Shown: in pieces, positions 1 through 8,176 of the stretch | Numbering within the stretch: the first letter of the stretch is position 1 | How the letters are laid out: each line of letters starts with the position of its first letter | Assembly (NCBI RefSeq): GCF_022479115.1 | Contig: NZ_CP092497.1 | Coordinates: 4,712,001 to 4,776,000 of the forward strand | Direction: 5' to 3' | Length of the DNA stretch: 64,000 nt | Source of the DNA: Amycolatopsis sp. EV170708-02-1 | Lineage (GTDB): Bacteria; Actinomycetota; Actinomycetes; Mycobacteriales; Pseudonocardiaceae | Made by a program: the position numbers and the translations under genes | Notes under the pieces: model-generated | The model's database searches: none | The model's input: only the letters and a program-made list of their open reading frames with translations | Told to the model about the DNA's origin: nothing

Positions 1-2
1 CG

Positions 3-458
3 TTCCGCGCGTTCGACGAGGCCGCCGTCCGCCTCCAGCCCGGACGCCTCGGCGCGGGCCTTGACGTACGAGATGACCTGCGCGAGCACCAGGCAGATCA
101 GCGCGGCGGCCGCGGCCGGGCGGTTGTCGTCGTGGACGAAGCACCACCAGGCGATCGCGGCGAACAACGCGCCGTCGACCAGCCTGTCGCAGGTCGCGTC
201 GAGGACGGCCCCGAAGGCCGTGCCGTACCCGCGGGCGCGGGCCATCGCGCCGTCGAGCAGGTCCAGCATCGCGAAGCCCCAGACGGTGAAGGTGCCCCAC
301 AGCAGCATGTCGTTGGGAAAGAACCCGAGCGCGCACAGCACCGCCCCGGCCGTGCCGATGACGGTCATCGCGTTGGGGGTCAGACCGGCGCGCACGAGCA
401 CCTTCCCCATCGGGTCGGTGACGCGGGAAACTGAGGCGCGCGCGAAAATGTTGAGCAT
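3..458 (-). CDS. pgsA: Phosphatidylinositol phosphate synthase, CDP-alcohol phosphatidyltransferase family (3' end outside window)
   Basis: Makes phosphatidylinositol phosphate from CDP-diacylglycerol and inositol phosphate in the membrane, the first step towards PI, PIMs and lipoglycans (family knowledge). The visible 152 residues start MLNIFARASVSR and carry the CDP-alcohol transferase signature D-x2-DG-x2-AR-x8-G-x3-D-x3-D in the stretch DLLDGAMARARGYG followed by AVLDATCDRLVD, with hydrophobic helices on both sides. The gene lies downstream of thrS and a HIT gene on the same strand, as in mycobacteria, where pgsA1 follows them, but here a MarR/YceI pair sits in between. The ATG at 458 is the first start in frame before the domain. 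The C-terminal membrane helices are cut off by the window edge, so the substrate assignment rests on the motif and neighbourhood. Confidence 0.85.
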   Translation of the reverse strand, partial: MLNIFARASVSRVTDPMGKVLVRAGLTPNAMTVIGTAGAVLCALGFFPNDMLLWGTFTVWGFAMLDLLDGAMARARGYGTAFGAVLDATCDRLVDGALFAAIAWWCFVHDDNRPAAAAALICLVLAQVISYVKARAEASGLEADGGLVERAE

Positions 459-562
459 CGGTTCTTCAGGTGCACCTAAAGCAGCAGGGTCGGGTGGCCG
501 CCCGAAGCCTATCCACCCGCACCGACACCCGTCGTCGCGCCCGCCCCTGGACCGGCTCCCGG

Positions 563-1105
563 TCAGTCCGCTTTGGCCAGTTCGGCCGAGTCGGCGAGGT
601 CCGCGAGACCCTCTTCCCGCAGCGCCAATTCCGCCTCGGCCGCGGCGCATTTCGGCGACAGCCGCCCCAGCACGGCGGCGCTGATCTCGCCGAGCGCCTT
701 CACCTGTTCGGGGGTCAGCGGATCGAAGAGGCTCTCGCGGACGGCCTCGACGTGCCCGGGCGCGGCCTCCTCCAGCGCGGCGAAACCCGCGGGAGTGAGC
801 ACCGCCCACGAACCGCGTTTGTCGGTGGGACAGGACTCACGACGCACCCAGCCGTTCGCTTCGAGGCGCGCGACCGCGTGCGAGAGCCTGCTGCGTGACG
901 CTTTGCGCGCGTCGGCGAGTTCGCTCATCCGCAGCCGCCGCTCGGGCGCCTCGGAAAGGGCGACGAGCACTTCGTAGTAGGTGTGGGGCATGCCCGCCTC
1001 GTGCTGAAGCTGGCCCTCCAGATGCGCTTGCAGCATCCGCGTGGCCGCGGAGAAGTCGCGCCAGACTTTTTGCTCCTCGTCGGAGAGCCATCGGGGTTCG
1101 GACAT
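563..1105 (-). CDS. MarR family transcriptional regulator
   Basis: A 180-residue winged-helix repressor of the MarR type: N-terminal helices with LQAHLEGQLQHEAGMPHTYYEVLVAL, then the recognition region RLRMSELADARKASRSRLSHAVARLEANGWV and a wing with RRESCPTDKRGSWAVLT. The start at 1105 is preferred over one 36 bases upstream because a TAGAAT -10 box at 1113-1118 would start the transcript at or within a base of this ATG (leaderless). A TTGGTT -35 lies 17 bp further upstream, and a perfect 18-bp palindrome overlaps that promoter, so self-repression is likely. It is divergent from a YceI gene. The same palindrome recurs before the nitroreductase gene near 5.2 kb. The inducing ligand is unknown; a phenolic or electrophile signal would fit the family. 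Confidence 0.85.
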   Translation of the reverse strand: MSEPRWLSDEEQKVWRDFSAATRMLQAHLEGQLQHEAGMPHTYYEVLVALSEAPERRLRMSELADARKASRSRLSHAVARLEANGWVRRESCPTDKRGSWAVLTPAGFAALEEAAPGHVEAVRESLFDPLTPEQVKALGEISAAVLGRLSPKCAAAEAELALREEGLADLADSAELAKAD

Positions 1106-1112
1106 GACGCCC

Positions 1113-1154
1113 ATTCTACCCCTGGTTGAGCGCTCAACCAAATTGCGCTACAGT
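1113..1154. promoter_or_regulatory. Overlapping divergent promoters of marR-like gene and yceI
   Basis: Plus strand: TTGAGC at 1126-1131, a 17-bp spacer, then TACAGT at 1149-1154 (yceI direction). Minus strand: TTGGTT at 1141-1136, a 17-bp spacer, then TAGAAT at 1118-1113 (marR direction). Both spacers have the optimal length, and both -35 elements lie inside or at the edge of operator 1, so one bound repressor dimer could silence both genes. Based on consensus inspection only. Confidence 0.6.
1123..1140. promoter_or_regulatory. MarR operator 1 (perfect 18-bp palindrome)
   Basis: TGGTTGAGCGCTCAACCA reads identically on both strands. It sits between the divergent marR-like and yceI genes and covers the -35 regions of both. 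The identical sequence is repeated 34 bp away. Confidence 0.75.
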
Positions 1155-1156
1155 CA

Positions 1157-1174
1157 TGGTTGAGCGCTCAACCA
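1157..1174. promoter_or_regulatory. MarR operator 2 (perfect 18-bp palindrome)
   Basis: Second exact copy of TGGTTGAGCGCTCAACCA. It lies at the expected transcription start of yceI, so binding would block initiation. Centre-to-centre distance to operator 1 is 34 bp, about three helical turns. Confidence 0.75.
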
Positions 1175-1210
1175 GCTCAGGGTTCACCACAGACTTTGGA
1201 GATCGACTTC

Positions 1211-1753
1211 ATGACCACCACCGAAATCCCGGGCTACGTCACAGGCAAGTGGACGATCGACACCGCCCACTCCGACATCGCCTACACCGTGAAGCACCTC
1301 GGCCTGGCGAAGTCCCGCGGCAACTTCACCGCCTTCACCGGTGAGGTCGTCACGGCCGACAACATCCTCGACTCGTCGGTCACCGTCGAGATCGACGCCT
1401 CGTCGGTCGCCAGCGGCGTCGACGGGCGTGACACGCACCTCAAGTCCGAGGACTTCTTCCACGTCGACGAGCACCCGGTCATCACCTTCCGCTCGACCGG
1501 CATCCGCGAGGACGGCGGCGACTACGTCATCGACGGCGAGCTGACCTGGCGCGGCAAGACCGTCCCGGTCTCGCTGGAGGCGGAGTTCAACGGCATCGGC
1601 ACCAACCCGGCCAACGACAACGCCACCACCCTCGGCGTCTCGGCCACCGCCACCGTGAACCGCCGCGACTTCGGCATCGGCCCGGAGGGCAACGCCTTCC
1701 TGTCCGAGAAGGTCAAGATCGACATCGAGCTGCAGGCCGCTCTCAACGCCTGA
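1211..1753 (+). CDS. YceI family lipocalin-like protein
   Basis: A 180-residue protein with the full YceI fold: start MTTTEIPGYVTGKWTIDTAH, then SDIAYTVKHLGLAKSRGNF, AFTGEVVTADN, HVDEHPVITFRSTGI, LTWRGKTVPVSLEAEFNG and the C-terminal FLSEKVKIDIELQA. YceI proteins form a beta-barrel that binds polyisoprenoid or other amphipathic lipids. No signal peptide is visible, so this one is cytosolic, as is usual in actinobacteria. The ATG at 1211 has a GGAG 9 bases upstream. A longer reading starting at 1160 would begin inside operator 2 and is rejected. Expression is probably repressed by the divergent MarR protein. Confidence 0.88.
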   Translation: MTTTEIPGYVTGKWTIDTAHSDIAYTVKHLGLAKSRGNFTAFTGEVVTADNILDSSVTVEIDASSVASGVDGRDTHLKSEDFFHVDEHPVITFRSTGIREDGGDYVIDGELTWRGKTVPVSLEAEFNGIGTNPANDNATTLGVSATATVNRRDFGIGPEGNAFLSEKVKIDIELQAALNA

Positions 1754-1776
1754 GGCACTTCTCCCCAGATGTCATG

Positions 1777-1818
1777 AAGGCCCCCTTCCCCGCGCTAGAC
1801 GCAGGGAAGGGGGCCTTT
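1777..1818. terminator. Bidirectional terminator between yceI and the HIT gene
   Basis: A 14-bp perfect inverted repeat, AAGGCCCCCTTCCC at 1777-1790 and GGGAAGGGGGCCTT at 1804-1817, lies between two convergent stop codons (1753 plus strand, 1842 minus strand). It can end transcription from both sides. Confidence 0.8.
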
Positions 1819-1841
1819 ATGTACTTCCGTCTGTCCGAGAA

Positions 1842-2378
1842 TTACCAGGCGTCCGCCAGCAACTGCCGCGTCTCCCCCAGCAACTGCGGCAACACCTTCG
1901 TATGCCCGATCACCGGCATGAAGTTCGCGTCGCCACCCCACCTCGGCACCACGTGCTGATGCAGATGCGCGGCGATGCCCGCGCCGGCGATCACGCCCTG
2001 GTTCATCCCGATGTTGAACCCGTGCGCCGACGACACCTCCCGGATCACCCGCATCGCGTGCTGGGTGAACTCCGCCACCTCGGTGGTCTCCTCCGGCGTC
2101 AGGTCCGTGTAGTCCGCGACATGGCGGTACGGCACGGCCATCAGGTGACCGGGGTTGTACGGGTACAGGTTCAGCACCGCGTACACCGTCTTCCCGCGCG
2201 CTAGGATCAACGCGTCCTCGTCACTCTTCTCGGGGAGATGGCAGAACGGGCACCCCTCGTCGGGTCTCTTCGACCCCTGCACGTAGGCGAGCCGATGCGG
2301 GGTCCACAGCCGCTGCAACGCGTCCGGGACCCCCACACCGTCCTGTCCGACGGTTTCAGGGCCATCGAGGCCCGTCAC
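1842..2378 (-). CDS. HIT family hydrolase, probable AP4A phosphorylase-like protein
   Basis: A 178-residue histidine-triad protein. CPFCH near residue 45 starts the fold, [20 protein letters not shown] forms the nucleotide pocket, and [12 protein letters not shown] gives the catalytic HxHxH triad. The orthologous position downstream of thrS in Mycobacterium tuberculosis is a diadenosine tetraphosphate phosphorylase, so degradation of AP4A, a by-product of aminoacyl-tRNA synthetases, is the likely role. Its start codon overlaps the thrS stop by four bases (ATGA), implying translational coupling. Confidence 0.88.
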   Translation of the reverse strand: MTGLDGPETVGQDGVGVPDALQRLWTPHRLAYVQGSKRPDEGCPFCHLPEKSDEDALILARGKTVYAVLNLYPYNPGHLMAVPYRHVADYTDLTPEETTEVAEFTQHAMRVIREVSSAHGFNIGMNQGVIAGAGIAAHLHQHVVPRWGGDANFMPVIGHTKVLPQLLGETRQLLADAW

Positions 2379-4435
2379 CGGAGTACCGCCTCCAAGCCCG
2401 CCACGGTCGGCGAAGCGTTCTCACGGCGCTGGACCCAGCCGGCGATCGCCTCGACCGCGTCGGCCACCGGGACGCTGTTGATCTGGCCGCCGTCGCGGAA
2501 CCGGAACGACACCGCGCCCGCCTCGACGTCCTTCGCGCCCGCCAGCAGCATGAAGGGCACCTTCTGTGTGGTGTGGGTGCGGATCTTCTTCTGCATCCGG
2601 TCGCCACTCGCATCGATGTCGACCCGGATCCCCTTGGCCCGCAGCGCCTTCTCGACCCCGCGCAGGTGCTCCACCTGGTCCTCGGTGATCGGGATGCCGA
2701 CCACCTGCACCGGCGACAGCCACGCCGGGAACGCGCCCGCGTAGTGCTCCGTCAGCACGCCGAAGAACCGCTCGATCGAACCGAACAGCGCGCGGTGGAT
2801 CATCACCGGACGCTGACGGCTGCCGTCGCCCGCGGTGTACTCCAGTTCGAACTTCTCGGGCAGCATGAAGTCCAGCTGGATGGTCGACATCTGCCAGGTA
2901 CGGCCCAGCGCGTCCTTCGCCTGCACGGAGATCTTGGGCCCGTAGAACGCGGCGCCACCCGGATCCGGCACCAGTTCCAGCCCGGAGTCCACGGCGGCGG
3001 TGCGGAGCACCTCGGTCGCCTCGGCCCAGACCTCCTCGGAACCGATGTACTTCTCCTCGTTCCGAGTGGACAGTTCGAGGTAGAAGTCGTCGAGGCCGTA
3101 GTCGCGCAACAAGTTCAGCACGAAGTCCAAAAGGGACTTCAGCTCGCCGGGGACCTGCTCCAGGGTGCAGAAGATATGCGCGTCGTCCTGCGTCATGCCG
3201 CGCACTCGGGTCAAGCCGTGGATCACGCCGGACTTCTCGTAGCGGTACACCGAACCGAACTCGAACATCCGCAGCGGCAGTTCCCGGTAGGAACGCCCGC
3301 GCGAACGGAAGATCAGGTCGTGGAACGGGCAGTTCATCGGCTTGAGGTAGTAGTCCTGGCCGGGTTTGCGGACCGAACCGTCCTCGTTGTGCTCGGCGTC
3401 GAGGTGCATCGCCGGGTACATGCCGTCGCGGTACCAGTCGAGGTGGCCGGAGGTCTCGAACAGCGCGCCCTTGGTGATGTGCGGCGAGTAGACGAAGTCG
3501 TACCCGGCCTCGACGTGCCGCTGGCGCGAGTAGTTCTCCATCTCCTGCCGGATGATCCCGCCCTTGGGGTGGAACACCGGCAGCCCCGAGCCGATCTCGT
3601 CGGGGAAGGAGAACAGGTCCAGCTCGACACCCAGCTTGCGGTGGTCGCGCCGCTCGGCCTCGGCCAGGCGCTCCAGGTAGACGTCCTGCGCCTCGGCGGA
3701 TTCCCACGCGGTGCCGTAGATCCGCTGCAGCTGCGGGTTCTTGTCGTCACCGCGCCAGTACGCGGCGGCGACGCGGGTGAGCTTGAACGCCGGGATGAAC
3801 TTGGTGGTCGGCACGTGCGGGCCTCGGCAGAGGTCGCTCCACACGCGCTCCTTGGTGCGCGGGTCGAGGTTGTCGTAGATGGTCAGCTCGCCGCCGCCCA
3901 CCTCCATCACCTCGGAAGTGTCCACATCGGACTTGATGTCGACGAGTTCCAGCTTGAACGGCTCGTCGGCCAGTTCCTTCTTGGCCTCGTCGACCGAGTC
4001 GAAGACGCGGCGGGAGAACTGTTGCGCGCCCTTCACGATCTGCTTCATGCGCTTCTCGAGCGCCTGCAGGTCTTCCGGGGTGAACGGGGTGTCGACGGCG
4101 AAGTCGTAGTAGAAGCCGTCCTTGACCGGCGGGCCGATGCCCAGCTTGGCCTGCGGGAACTGCTGCTGCACCGCCTGGGCGAGCACGTGGGCGGCCGAGT
4201 GGCGGATGACGCTGCGGCCGTCCTCGGTGTTCGCCGCGACGGCTTCGACCTCGGCCTCGGCCTCCGGCGCCCAGGAAAGGTCGCGGAGGTTCCCCTCGGC
4301 GTCACGCACGACGACGATCGTGTCCGGCCCCTTGGTCGGCAGCCCGGCTTCGCGGACCGCGGTGCCCGCCGTAGTGCCCGCCGGTACCACCACGCGCGGG
4401 GCGGTTGCGGCTGCTACTGACGACGGCTGGGACAC
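2375..4435 (-). CDS. thrS: Threonyl-tRNA synthetase
   Basis: Charges tRNA-Thr with threonine. At 686 residues it is full length. In order: an N-terminal TGS-like domain (about 1-65); the editing domain with HSAAH at 79-83 and DLCRGPH at 201-207 (metal/editing residues H79, H83, C203, H207); the class II catalytic core with MNCPFH around residue 368 and DDAHIFC around 418 (zinc ligands C369 and H420 plus a later His) and RGMTQDDAH as part of the motif 2 region; and a C-terminal anticodon-binding domain with [16 protein letters not shown] start follows GAGGAG at normal spacing. The HIT gene overlaps its stop. No T-box-like leader was recognised in the short upstream region. Confidence 0.97.
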   Translation of the reverse strand: MSQPSSVAAATAPRVVVPAGTTAGTAVREAGLPTKGPDTIVVVRDAEGNLRDLSWAPEAEAEVEAVAANTEDGRSVIRHSAAHVLAQAVQQQFPQAKLGIGPPVKDGFYYDFAVDTPFTPEDLQALEKRMKQIVKGAQQFSRRVFDSVDEAKKELADEPFKLELVDIKSDVDTSEVMEVGGGELTIYDNLDPRTKERVWSDLCRGPHVPTTKFIPAFKLTRVAAAYWRGDDKNPQLQRIYGTAWESAEAQDVYLERLAEAERRDHRKLGVELDLFSFPDEIGSGLPVFHPKGGIIRQEMENYSRQRHVEAGYDFVYSPHITKGALFETSGHLDWYRDGMYPAMHLDAEHNEDGSVRKPGQDYYLKPMNCPFHDLIFRSRGRSYRELPLRMFEFGSVYRYEKSGVIHGLTRVRGMTQDDAHIFCTLEQVPGELKSLLDFVLNLLRDYGLDDFYLELSTRNEEKYIGSEEVWAEATEVLRTAAVDSGLELVPDPGGAAFYGPKISVQAKDALGRTWQMSTIQLDFMLPEKFELEYTAGDGSRQRPVMIHRALFGSIERFFGVLTEHYAGAFPAWLSPVQVVGIPITEDQVEHLRGVEKALRAKGIRVDIDASGDRMQKKIRTHTTQKVPFMLLAGAKDVEAGAVSFRFRDGGQINSVPVADAVEAIAGWVQRRENASPTVAGLEAVLR

Positions 4436-4522
4436 GATGGACTCCTCGCGGTTAAAGCGGATGGTTCCCGTGATGTTAGTCGTCAGGTGCGGCGCGGCTC
4501 ACGCGCATTACCCCTAACACCA

Positions 4523-4556
4523 CGAAGGCCTCCTTCCCATGGGAAGAAGGCCTTCG
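4523..4556. terminator. Terminator after the nitroreductase gene
   Basis: A nearly perfect 34-bp palindrome: CGAAGGCCTCCTTCCC at 4523-4538 pairs with GGGAAGAAGGCCTTCG at 4541-4556 with one mismatch. It lies 18 bases past the nitroreductase stop on the minus strand and upstream of thrS, isolating the two units. Confidence 0.75.
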
Positions 4557-4573
4557 CGTATCGGGGAACGAGG

Positions 4574-5188
4574 TCAGACGGTCTCGACGACCTCGTCGAA
4601 GTCCAGCCGCGGCAGGCGGTCGAACCAGGGGTTCTCACCCGGCTTGCCGACGTTGATCACGACGAGGGACTTCCACGGCTTGTCCGCGAAGAACTCCTTG
4701 TCGATGCCCTCGGCGTCGAAGCCGGTCATCGGGCCGGCGGCCAGCCCGGCGGCGCGGACGCCGATGATGAAGTAACCGACCTGCAGCAGCGCGTTGAGCT
4801 TGGCGGTCTCGACGCGGCCCGCCTCGTCGGCGAACAGGTCCTTGGCGCCCGGGAAGTGCGGGAAGGTCCGCGGCAGGTTCTCGTGGAACTCGGTGTCGGC
4901 GGCCAGCACGACGGTCACCGGCGCGGCCTCGGTCTTGGCGCGGTTGCCCTCGGACATCAGCGGGGAGAGCCGCTTCTTGCCCTCTTCGGTGCGGATCACC
5001 AGCGCGCGCAGCGGCTGGTTGTTCATCGACGTCGGGGCCCATTTGACCAGCTCGTAGATCGCGCGGATCTGCTCGTCGGTCACCGGCTCGTCGCTGAAGT
5101 TGTTCGCGGTGCGGGCTTCGCGGAACAACAGGTCCTGCACGTCCTGCGGGAGGTTCAGGGCTTCCGTCAGCTCAACGCTGGTGGTCAT
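4574..5188 (-). CDS. Nitroreductase family protein, malonic semialdehyde reductase (RutE/HadB)-like
   Basis: A 204-residue FMN-dependent oxidoreductase. ARTANNFSDEPVTDEQIRAI near the N-terminus, KWAPTSMNNQPLRALVI (FMN phosphate contact region), GVRAAGLAAGPMTGFDAEGI and the C-terminal SLVVINVGKPGENPWFDRLP follow the RutE/HadB subgroup, which reduces aldehydes, quinones or nitro compounds with NAD(P)H. The ATG at 5188 has a GGAAGG region upstream. The promoter region holds a MarR-like operator matching those at 1.1 kb, which suggests control by the nearby MarR regulator and induction by an electrophile or aldehyde. The true substrate is not visible from sequence. Confidence 0.85.
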   Translation of the reverse strand: MTTSVELTEALNLPQDVQDLLFREARTANNFSDEPVTDEQIRAIYELVKWAPTSMNNQPLRALVIRTEEGKKRLSPLMSEGNRAKTEAAPVTVVLAADTEFHENLPRTFPHFPGAKDLFADEAGRVETAKLNALLQVGYFIIGVRAAGLAAGPMTGFDAEGIDKEFFADKPWKSLVVINVGKPGENPWFDRLPRLDFDEVVETV

Positions 5189-5231
5189 GGGTGGATCTTC
5201 CTTCCGTACGCGTCCTGTACCCGTCCCAACC

Positions 5232-5264
5232 TAGTTGAGCGCTGAACTATTTCTCGCTCAACTA
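5232..5264. promoter_or_regulatory. MarR-type operator plus half-site before the nitroreductase gene
   Basis: TAGTTGAGCGCTGAACTA at 5232-5249 is the same palindrome as at 1123-1174 with one symmetric mismatch, followed by a half-site CGCTCAACTA at 5255-5264. It lies 44-76 bases upstream of the nitroreductase start. The shared core TTGAGCGCT ties this gene to the MarR regulator 4 kb away. Confidence 0.65.
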
Positions 5265-5296
5265 TCTCTGTGTGTGGGTCCGGTCACAGGAAAGCG

Positions 5297-6823
5297 TCAG
5301 TAGGCACCTCGTCCCTGCACCACGGCGCGGAAGGTCTTCCAGAGGATCACCAGATCGAGCGCGAGCGACCAGTCCTCGACGTAGCGCAGGTCGAGGCGGA
5401 TGCTCTCGGCCCAGCTGAGGTCGCTGCGGCCGCTGACCTGCCAAAGCCCCGTCAGTCCCGGCTTGACCAGGAGACGGCGGCGCGCGTCGGGGGCGTACTT
5501 CGCAGTCTCCTCCGGCAGCGGCGGACGAGGGCCGACGAGCGACATCCGCCCGCTCACGACGTTGAGCAGCTGCGGCAGCTCGTCGAGGGAGTACCGGCGA
5601 AGAAGTCCGCCGACCCGGGTCACCCGCGGGTCCTTGCGCATCTTGAACAGCGGGCCCGCGCCTTCGTTGTCCGACTGGAGATCCTGCTTGAGCTTGTCGG
5701 CGTTCGTCACCATCGTGCGGAACTTCAGCATCGTGAAGGTGTGCCCGTCGCGGCCGACGCGACGCTGCCGGTAGATCACCGGGCCGCGGTCGTCGACTTT
5801 GATCGCGACCGCGATCGCCAGCAGCAGCGGGGAAAAGAGGGTGAGGAGCAGGGCCGAGCCGAACCGGTCGAGCGCCTCCTTGACCAGACGGCGGCCGCCG
5901 GTGAACATCGGCGCGGTCACCCGCAGCAGCGGCATGCCGAGCACGCCCGAGACGTTCAGCCGGGGCCCGGCGACCTCCATGAGCATCGGCGCGACCACCA
6001 TCTCGGCCGAGGTTCCTTCGAGATCCCAGGCGAGCCGCTGCAGGCGCTTCGGGTTCCAGTGCTGATCGGCGGTCACGGCGACCACCCGGTAGCCGCCGCG
6101 GCGGACGTGGCCCGCGAGGTCGTCGAGCTTCCCGACGATCGGGACGCCTTCCACCTCGCCGCTCCCCCGCTCCGCGCCGGCCCCGGAATACGTGCAGACG
6201 GCCTCCACCCGCCAGCCGACGTGGGGATCGGCCTTGGTGCGGGCGATCAGGTCGGCGACCGTGTCGGGACTTCCGGCCGCGAGCACCGGCAGCAGGCATT
6301 CACCGAGCCGTCTGCGCCGGTGCAGCACCTGTCTCAGCGCGTACCGCTGCAGGAACATGAAGACCGAGATCATCGGGACGACGATGAAGACCCACGGTTG
6401 CACGGCGAGCGCGCCGAAGAGCAGGCCGCCCAACGCGACGAGGACGGCGGTGGCCACGAGGCCACGCCCCAGCGTCCGATACTCCTCCGCGCCCTCGCCG
6501 AGTACACGCGGACTCCAGGCACGGCAGACCGACAACCCGAACAGGAAGGCCGCGGCGGTACCGAGCGCGTGCATGTCGTGCGGATCGGATCGATCGATCA
6601 AGAAGGCACTCATCACGATGAGCACGAACGCGGTGAAAACGTCACTACCGATGACCCAGGCGCGGTAGCGCGATTCCCAAGCCGCGTAAGGGGGCCGCGC
6701 CGACGGCGTGTCGACCGCGGCGGCGTCGCCGGCGTCCCTTTGCGGAGGAAGCGGAATCGACTGGAGGTCGATGTGCTGCGGCGTCCCGTTGACGGTGGAC
6801 GACGGCCGCACCGACTCTTCCAT
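5297..6823 (-). CDS. Exopolysaccharide polyprenyl glycosylphosphotransferase (WbaP/CpsE type)
   Basis: A 508-residue membrane enzyme that transfers a sugar-1-phosphate from a nucleotide sugar to undecaprenyl phosphate, starting a polysaccharide repeat unit. About four N-terminal membrane helices (such as VIGSDVFTAFVLIVMSAFLI and FIVVPMISVFMF) precede a Rossmann-like linker (about 140-290), one further hydrophobic segment (LLLTLFSPLLLAIAVAIKV) and the catalytic domain with KFRTM, RRYSLDELPQLLNVVSGRMS, LVGPRPPLPEE, KPGLTGLWQVSGRSDLSW and LDLRYVEDWSL. The ATG at 6823 is chosen for the GGGAGG just upstream; a start 42 bases earlier lacks one. No glycosyltransferase genes accompany it, so it is a stand-alone initiator here. 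The sugar specificity is unknown. Confidence 0.9.
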   Translation of the reverse strand: MEESVRPSSTVNGTPQHIDLQSIPLPPQRDAGDAAAVDTPSARPPYAAWESRYRAWVIGSDVFTAFVLIVMSAFLIDRSDPHDMHALGTAAAFLFGLSVCRAWSPRVLGEGAEEYRTLGRGLVATAVLVALGGLLFGALAVQPWVFIVVPMISVFMFLQRYALRQVLHRRRRLGECLLPVLAAGSPDTVADLIARTKADPHVGWRVEAVCTYSGAGAERGSGEVEGVPIVGKLDDLAGHVRRGGYRVVAVTADQHWNPKRLQRLAWDLEGTSAEMVVAPMLMEVAGPRLNVSGVLGMPLLRVTAPMFTGGRRLVKEALDRFGSALLLTLFSPLLLAIAVAIKVDDRGPVIYRQRRVGRDGHTFTMLKFRTMVTNADKLKQDLQSDNEGAGPLFKMRKDPRVTRVGGLLRRYSLDELPQLLNVVSGRMSLVGPRPPLPEETAKYAPDARRRLLVKPGLTGLWQVSGRSDLSWAESIRLDLRYVEDWSLALDLVILWKTFRAVVQGRGAY

Positions 6824-7153
6824 CAGACCTCCCGGAGTGGGGATTCCCGAACGCCGGATCAACACGCTGAGTAAATGAGAGTGATCTCGAAGAGTGATCG
6901 ATTCTCAAGGTCTCTCAGCGGCCGATGGGGCGACACACGCCAAGGTATCGGCCACTCTCCGGCCATCGTTACAAGGATTTCCAGCCACACCCTGGGCGAG
7001 CATCCGGCAAATGAATGCCGTGTTGATAACAAGATGATGACGATGCGTAATAGACCGTATCCTCCGAACAACTACTCAAAGTAGTCACCAATTCCCCTGG
7101 CTTCCGGCCACTTGGAGCACCGCTTCCCCGATCGGCCGAACAACCCGGAAAAC

Positions 7154-7203
7154 TCCACAGTGGACGGTGCGCCGAAGTCGATCTCCGGCCGGTCCACTGT
7201 GGA
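7154..7203. repeat. Paired TCCAC(A/T)GTGGA palindromes in a long intergenic region
   Basis: TCCACAGTGGAC at 7154-7165 and GTCCACTGTGGA at 7192-7203 form a perfect 12-bp inverted repeat, and each arm contains an 11-bp palindrome in its own right. They lie about 330 bases upstream of the sugar transferase start, in an 880-base stretch (6824-7704) with no convincing gene. A regulator-binding site or a weak hairpin is possible. Confidence 0.45.
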
Positions 7204-7668
7204 TTCCACACCCCGGGAGGACCGTGGCCCGCCGAGTGCGCCCACCGCGCGCCGACCTACCTTGTCAATCGGTCACCGGTGTGGCGTTTCGTCACATCAC
7301 GTCAACGTCACGGCAGCCCCGCGGCCGGAACCGGACGAGTGAGCCGCCCGGCCATGCCCTGCATCACTTTCTTCGTGGTCTGAACCTTTGCGCGGCCGGT
7401 TCGTGCCCAGGATCACAAAGAAGTCTCAATGATCGGATCATGTGACATTTTCGCGTCGCGACACGAGATCTCCGGCGAATGTCCACACCGGCCGGAAGGG
7501 CGGACTTCGGAGATCTTCGAACCGGCAGCACCCGCGCCCCGGGCGAATTCGCCCGCATCGGCCGGGCAGCCCGCGACGGCAGAAGTACCGCCCCCACACA
7601 ACCCGCGTCCGACCTGGGGATCGAATGCCGCCGGACGGCTCACCGCCGACAGTGGCCGAGAATGAATC

Positions 7669-7697
7669 AAGGCCCCGGACCAACGGTCCAGGGCCTT
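7669..7697 (-). terminator. Terminator of tRNA-Val(CAC)
   Basis: AAGGCCCCGGACC at 7669-7681 pairs with GGTCCAGGGCCTT at 7685-7697 with one mismatch around a 3-base loop. It lies 7 bases past the 3' end of the minus-strand tRNA-Val. Confidence 0.75.
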
Positions 7698-7704
7698 CAT
7701 CCGG

Positions 7705-7776
7705 TGGGCGATACTGGGATCGAACCAGTGACCTCTTCGGTGTGAACGAAGCGCTCTCCCGCTGAGCTAATCGCCC
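7705..7776 (-). tRNA. tRNA-Val (anticodon CAC)
   Basis: A 72-base cloverleaf on the minus strand. The acceptor arm GGGCGAT pairs with ATCGCCC, the anticodon stem-loop is CTTCG-TTCACAC-CGAAG with anticodon CAC, and the T-arm contains GGTTCGATCCC. CCA is not encoded. It reads GUG valine codons. Confidence 0.95.
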
Positions 7777-8176
7777 GCTCGCGGTGTCCGGCAGACTCTA
7801 CCCCACGACTTTAGGGGGCCTGCAAACGGGTGGTTCCCTCCGACCACACTCCGCTCACCAGCAAATACGGAGCGAACAACCACGAGCTAGTCGGGGTTGT
7901 CACGGCCGGGGGCCGCCCGCGACGCGTTTCGACATTCGTGCGACGGTGCTATCGCGTGACGACTAAACCGCGCAGTATGTACATGTGGACTGCCTGCAGG
8001 GCGCATGTAGGGCTGCGCGTCGCGCGGGTGATGATGGGGTGACGGAGCATGGACCCGGGGTCCGATGACCCCGTCCGGGTGATCTGCGGCAAAACCGCGT
8101 TCCGATCAGCCGGCCGATACGTCACATCATCGCCACTCGGTTCGACCGGGCCGGGAAGGAGACGAAGGGTAGGACG
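7777..8176. other. Intergenic region, nothing recognised
   Basis: About 400 bases between tRNA-Val(CAC) and the ssgB-like gene. No open frame looks coding and no strong hairpin was found. It presumably holds the divergent promoters. Confidence 0.5.

Noticed and set aside
1160..1210. Upstream start for the YceI gene
   Set aside because: It would begin inside operator 2 at the expected transcription start. The ATG at 1211 has a ribosome site and matches the family start.
2573..4420. Long plus-strand open frame of 615 codons
   Set aside because: It is the mirror of thrS. The protein has biased Leu/Val/Arg/His composition and no family resemblance.
4436..4522. T-box leader for thrS
   Set aside because: The gap is too short and shows no T-box sequence or specifier stem.
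5297..6823. A larger polysaccharide biosynthesis cluster
   Set aside because: Only the initiating transferase is present; neighbours are a nitroreductase and tRNA genes.
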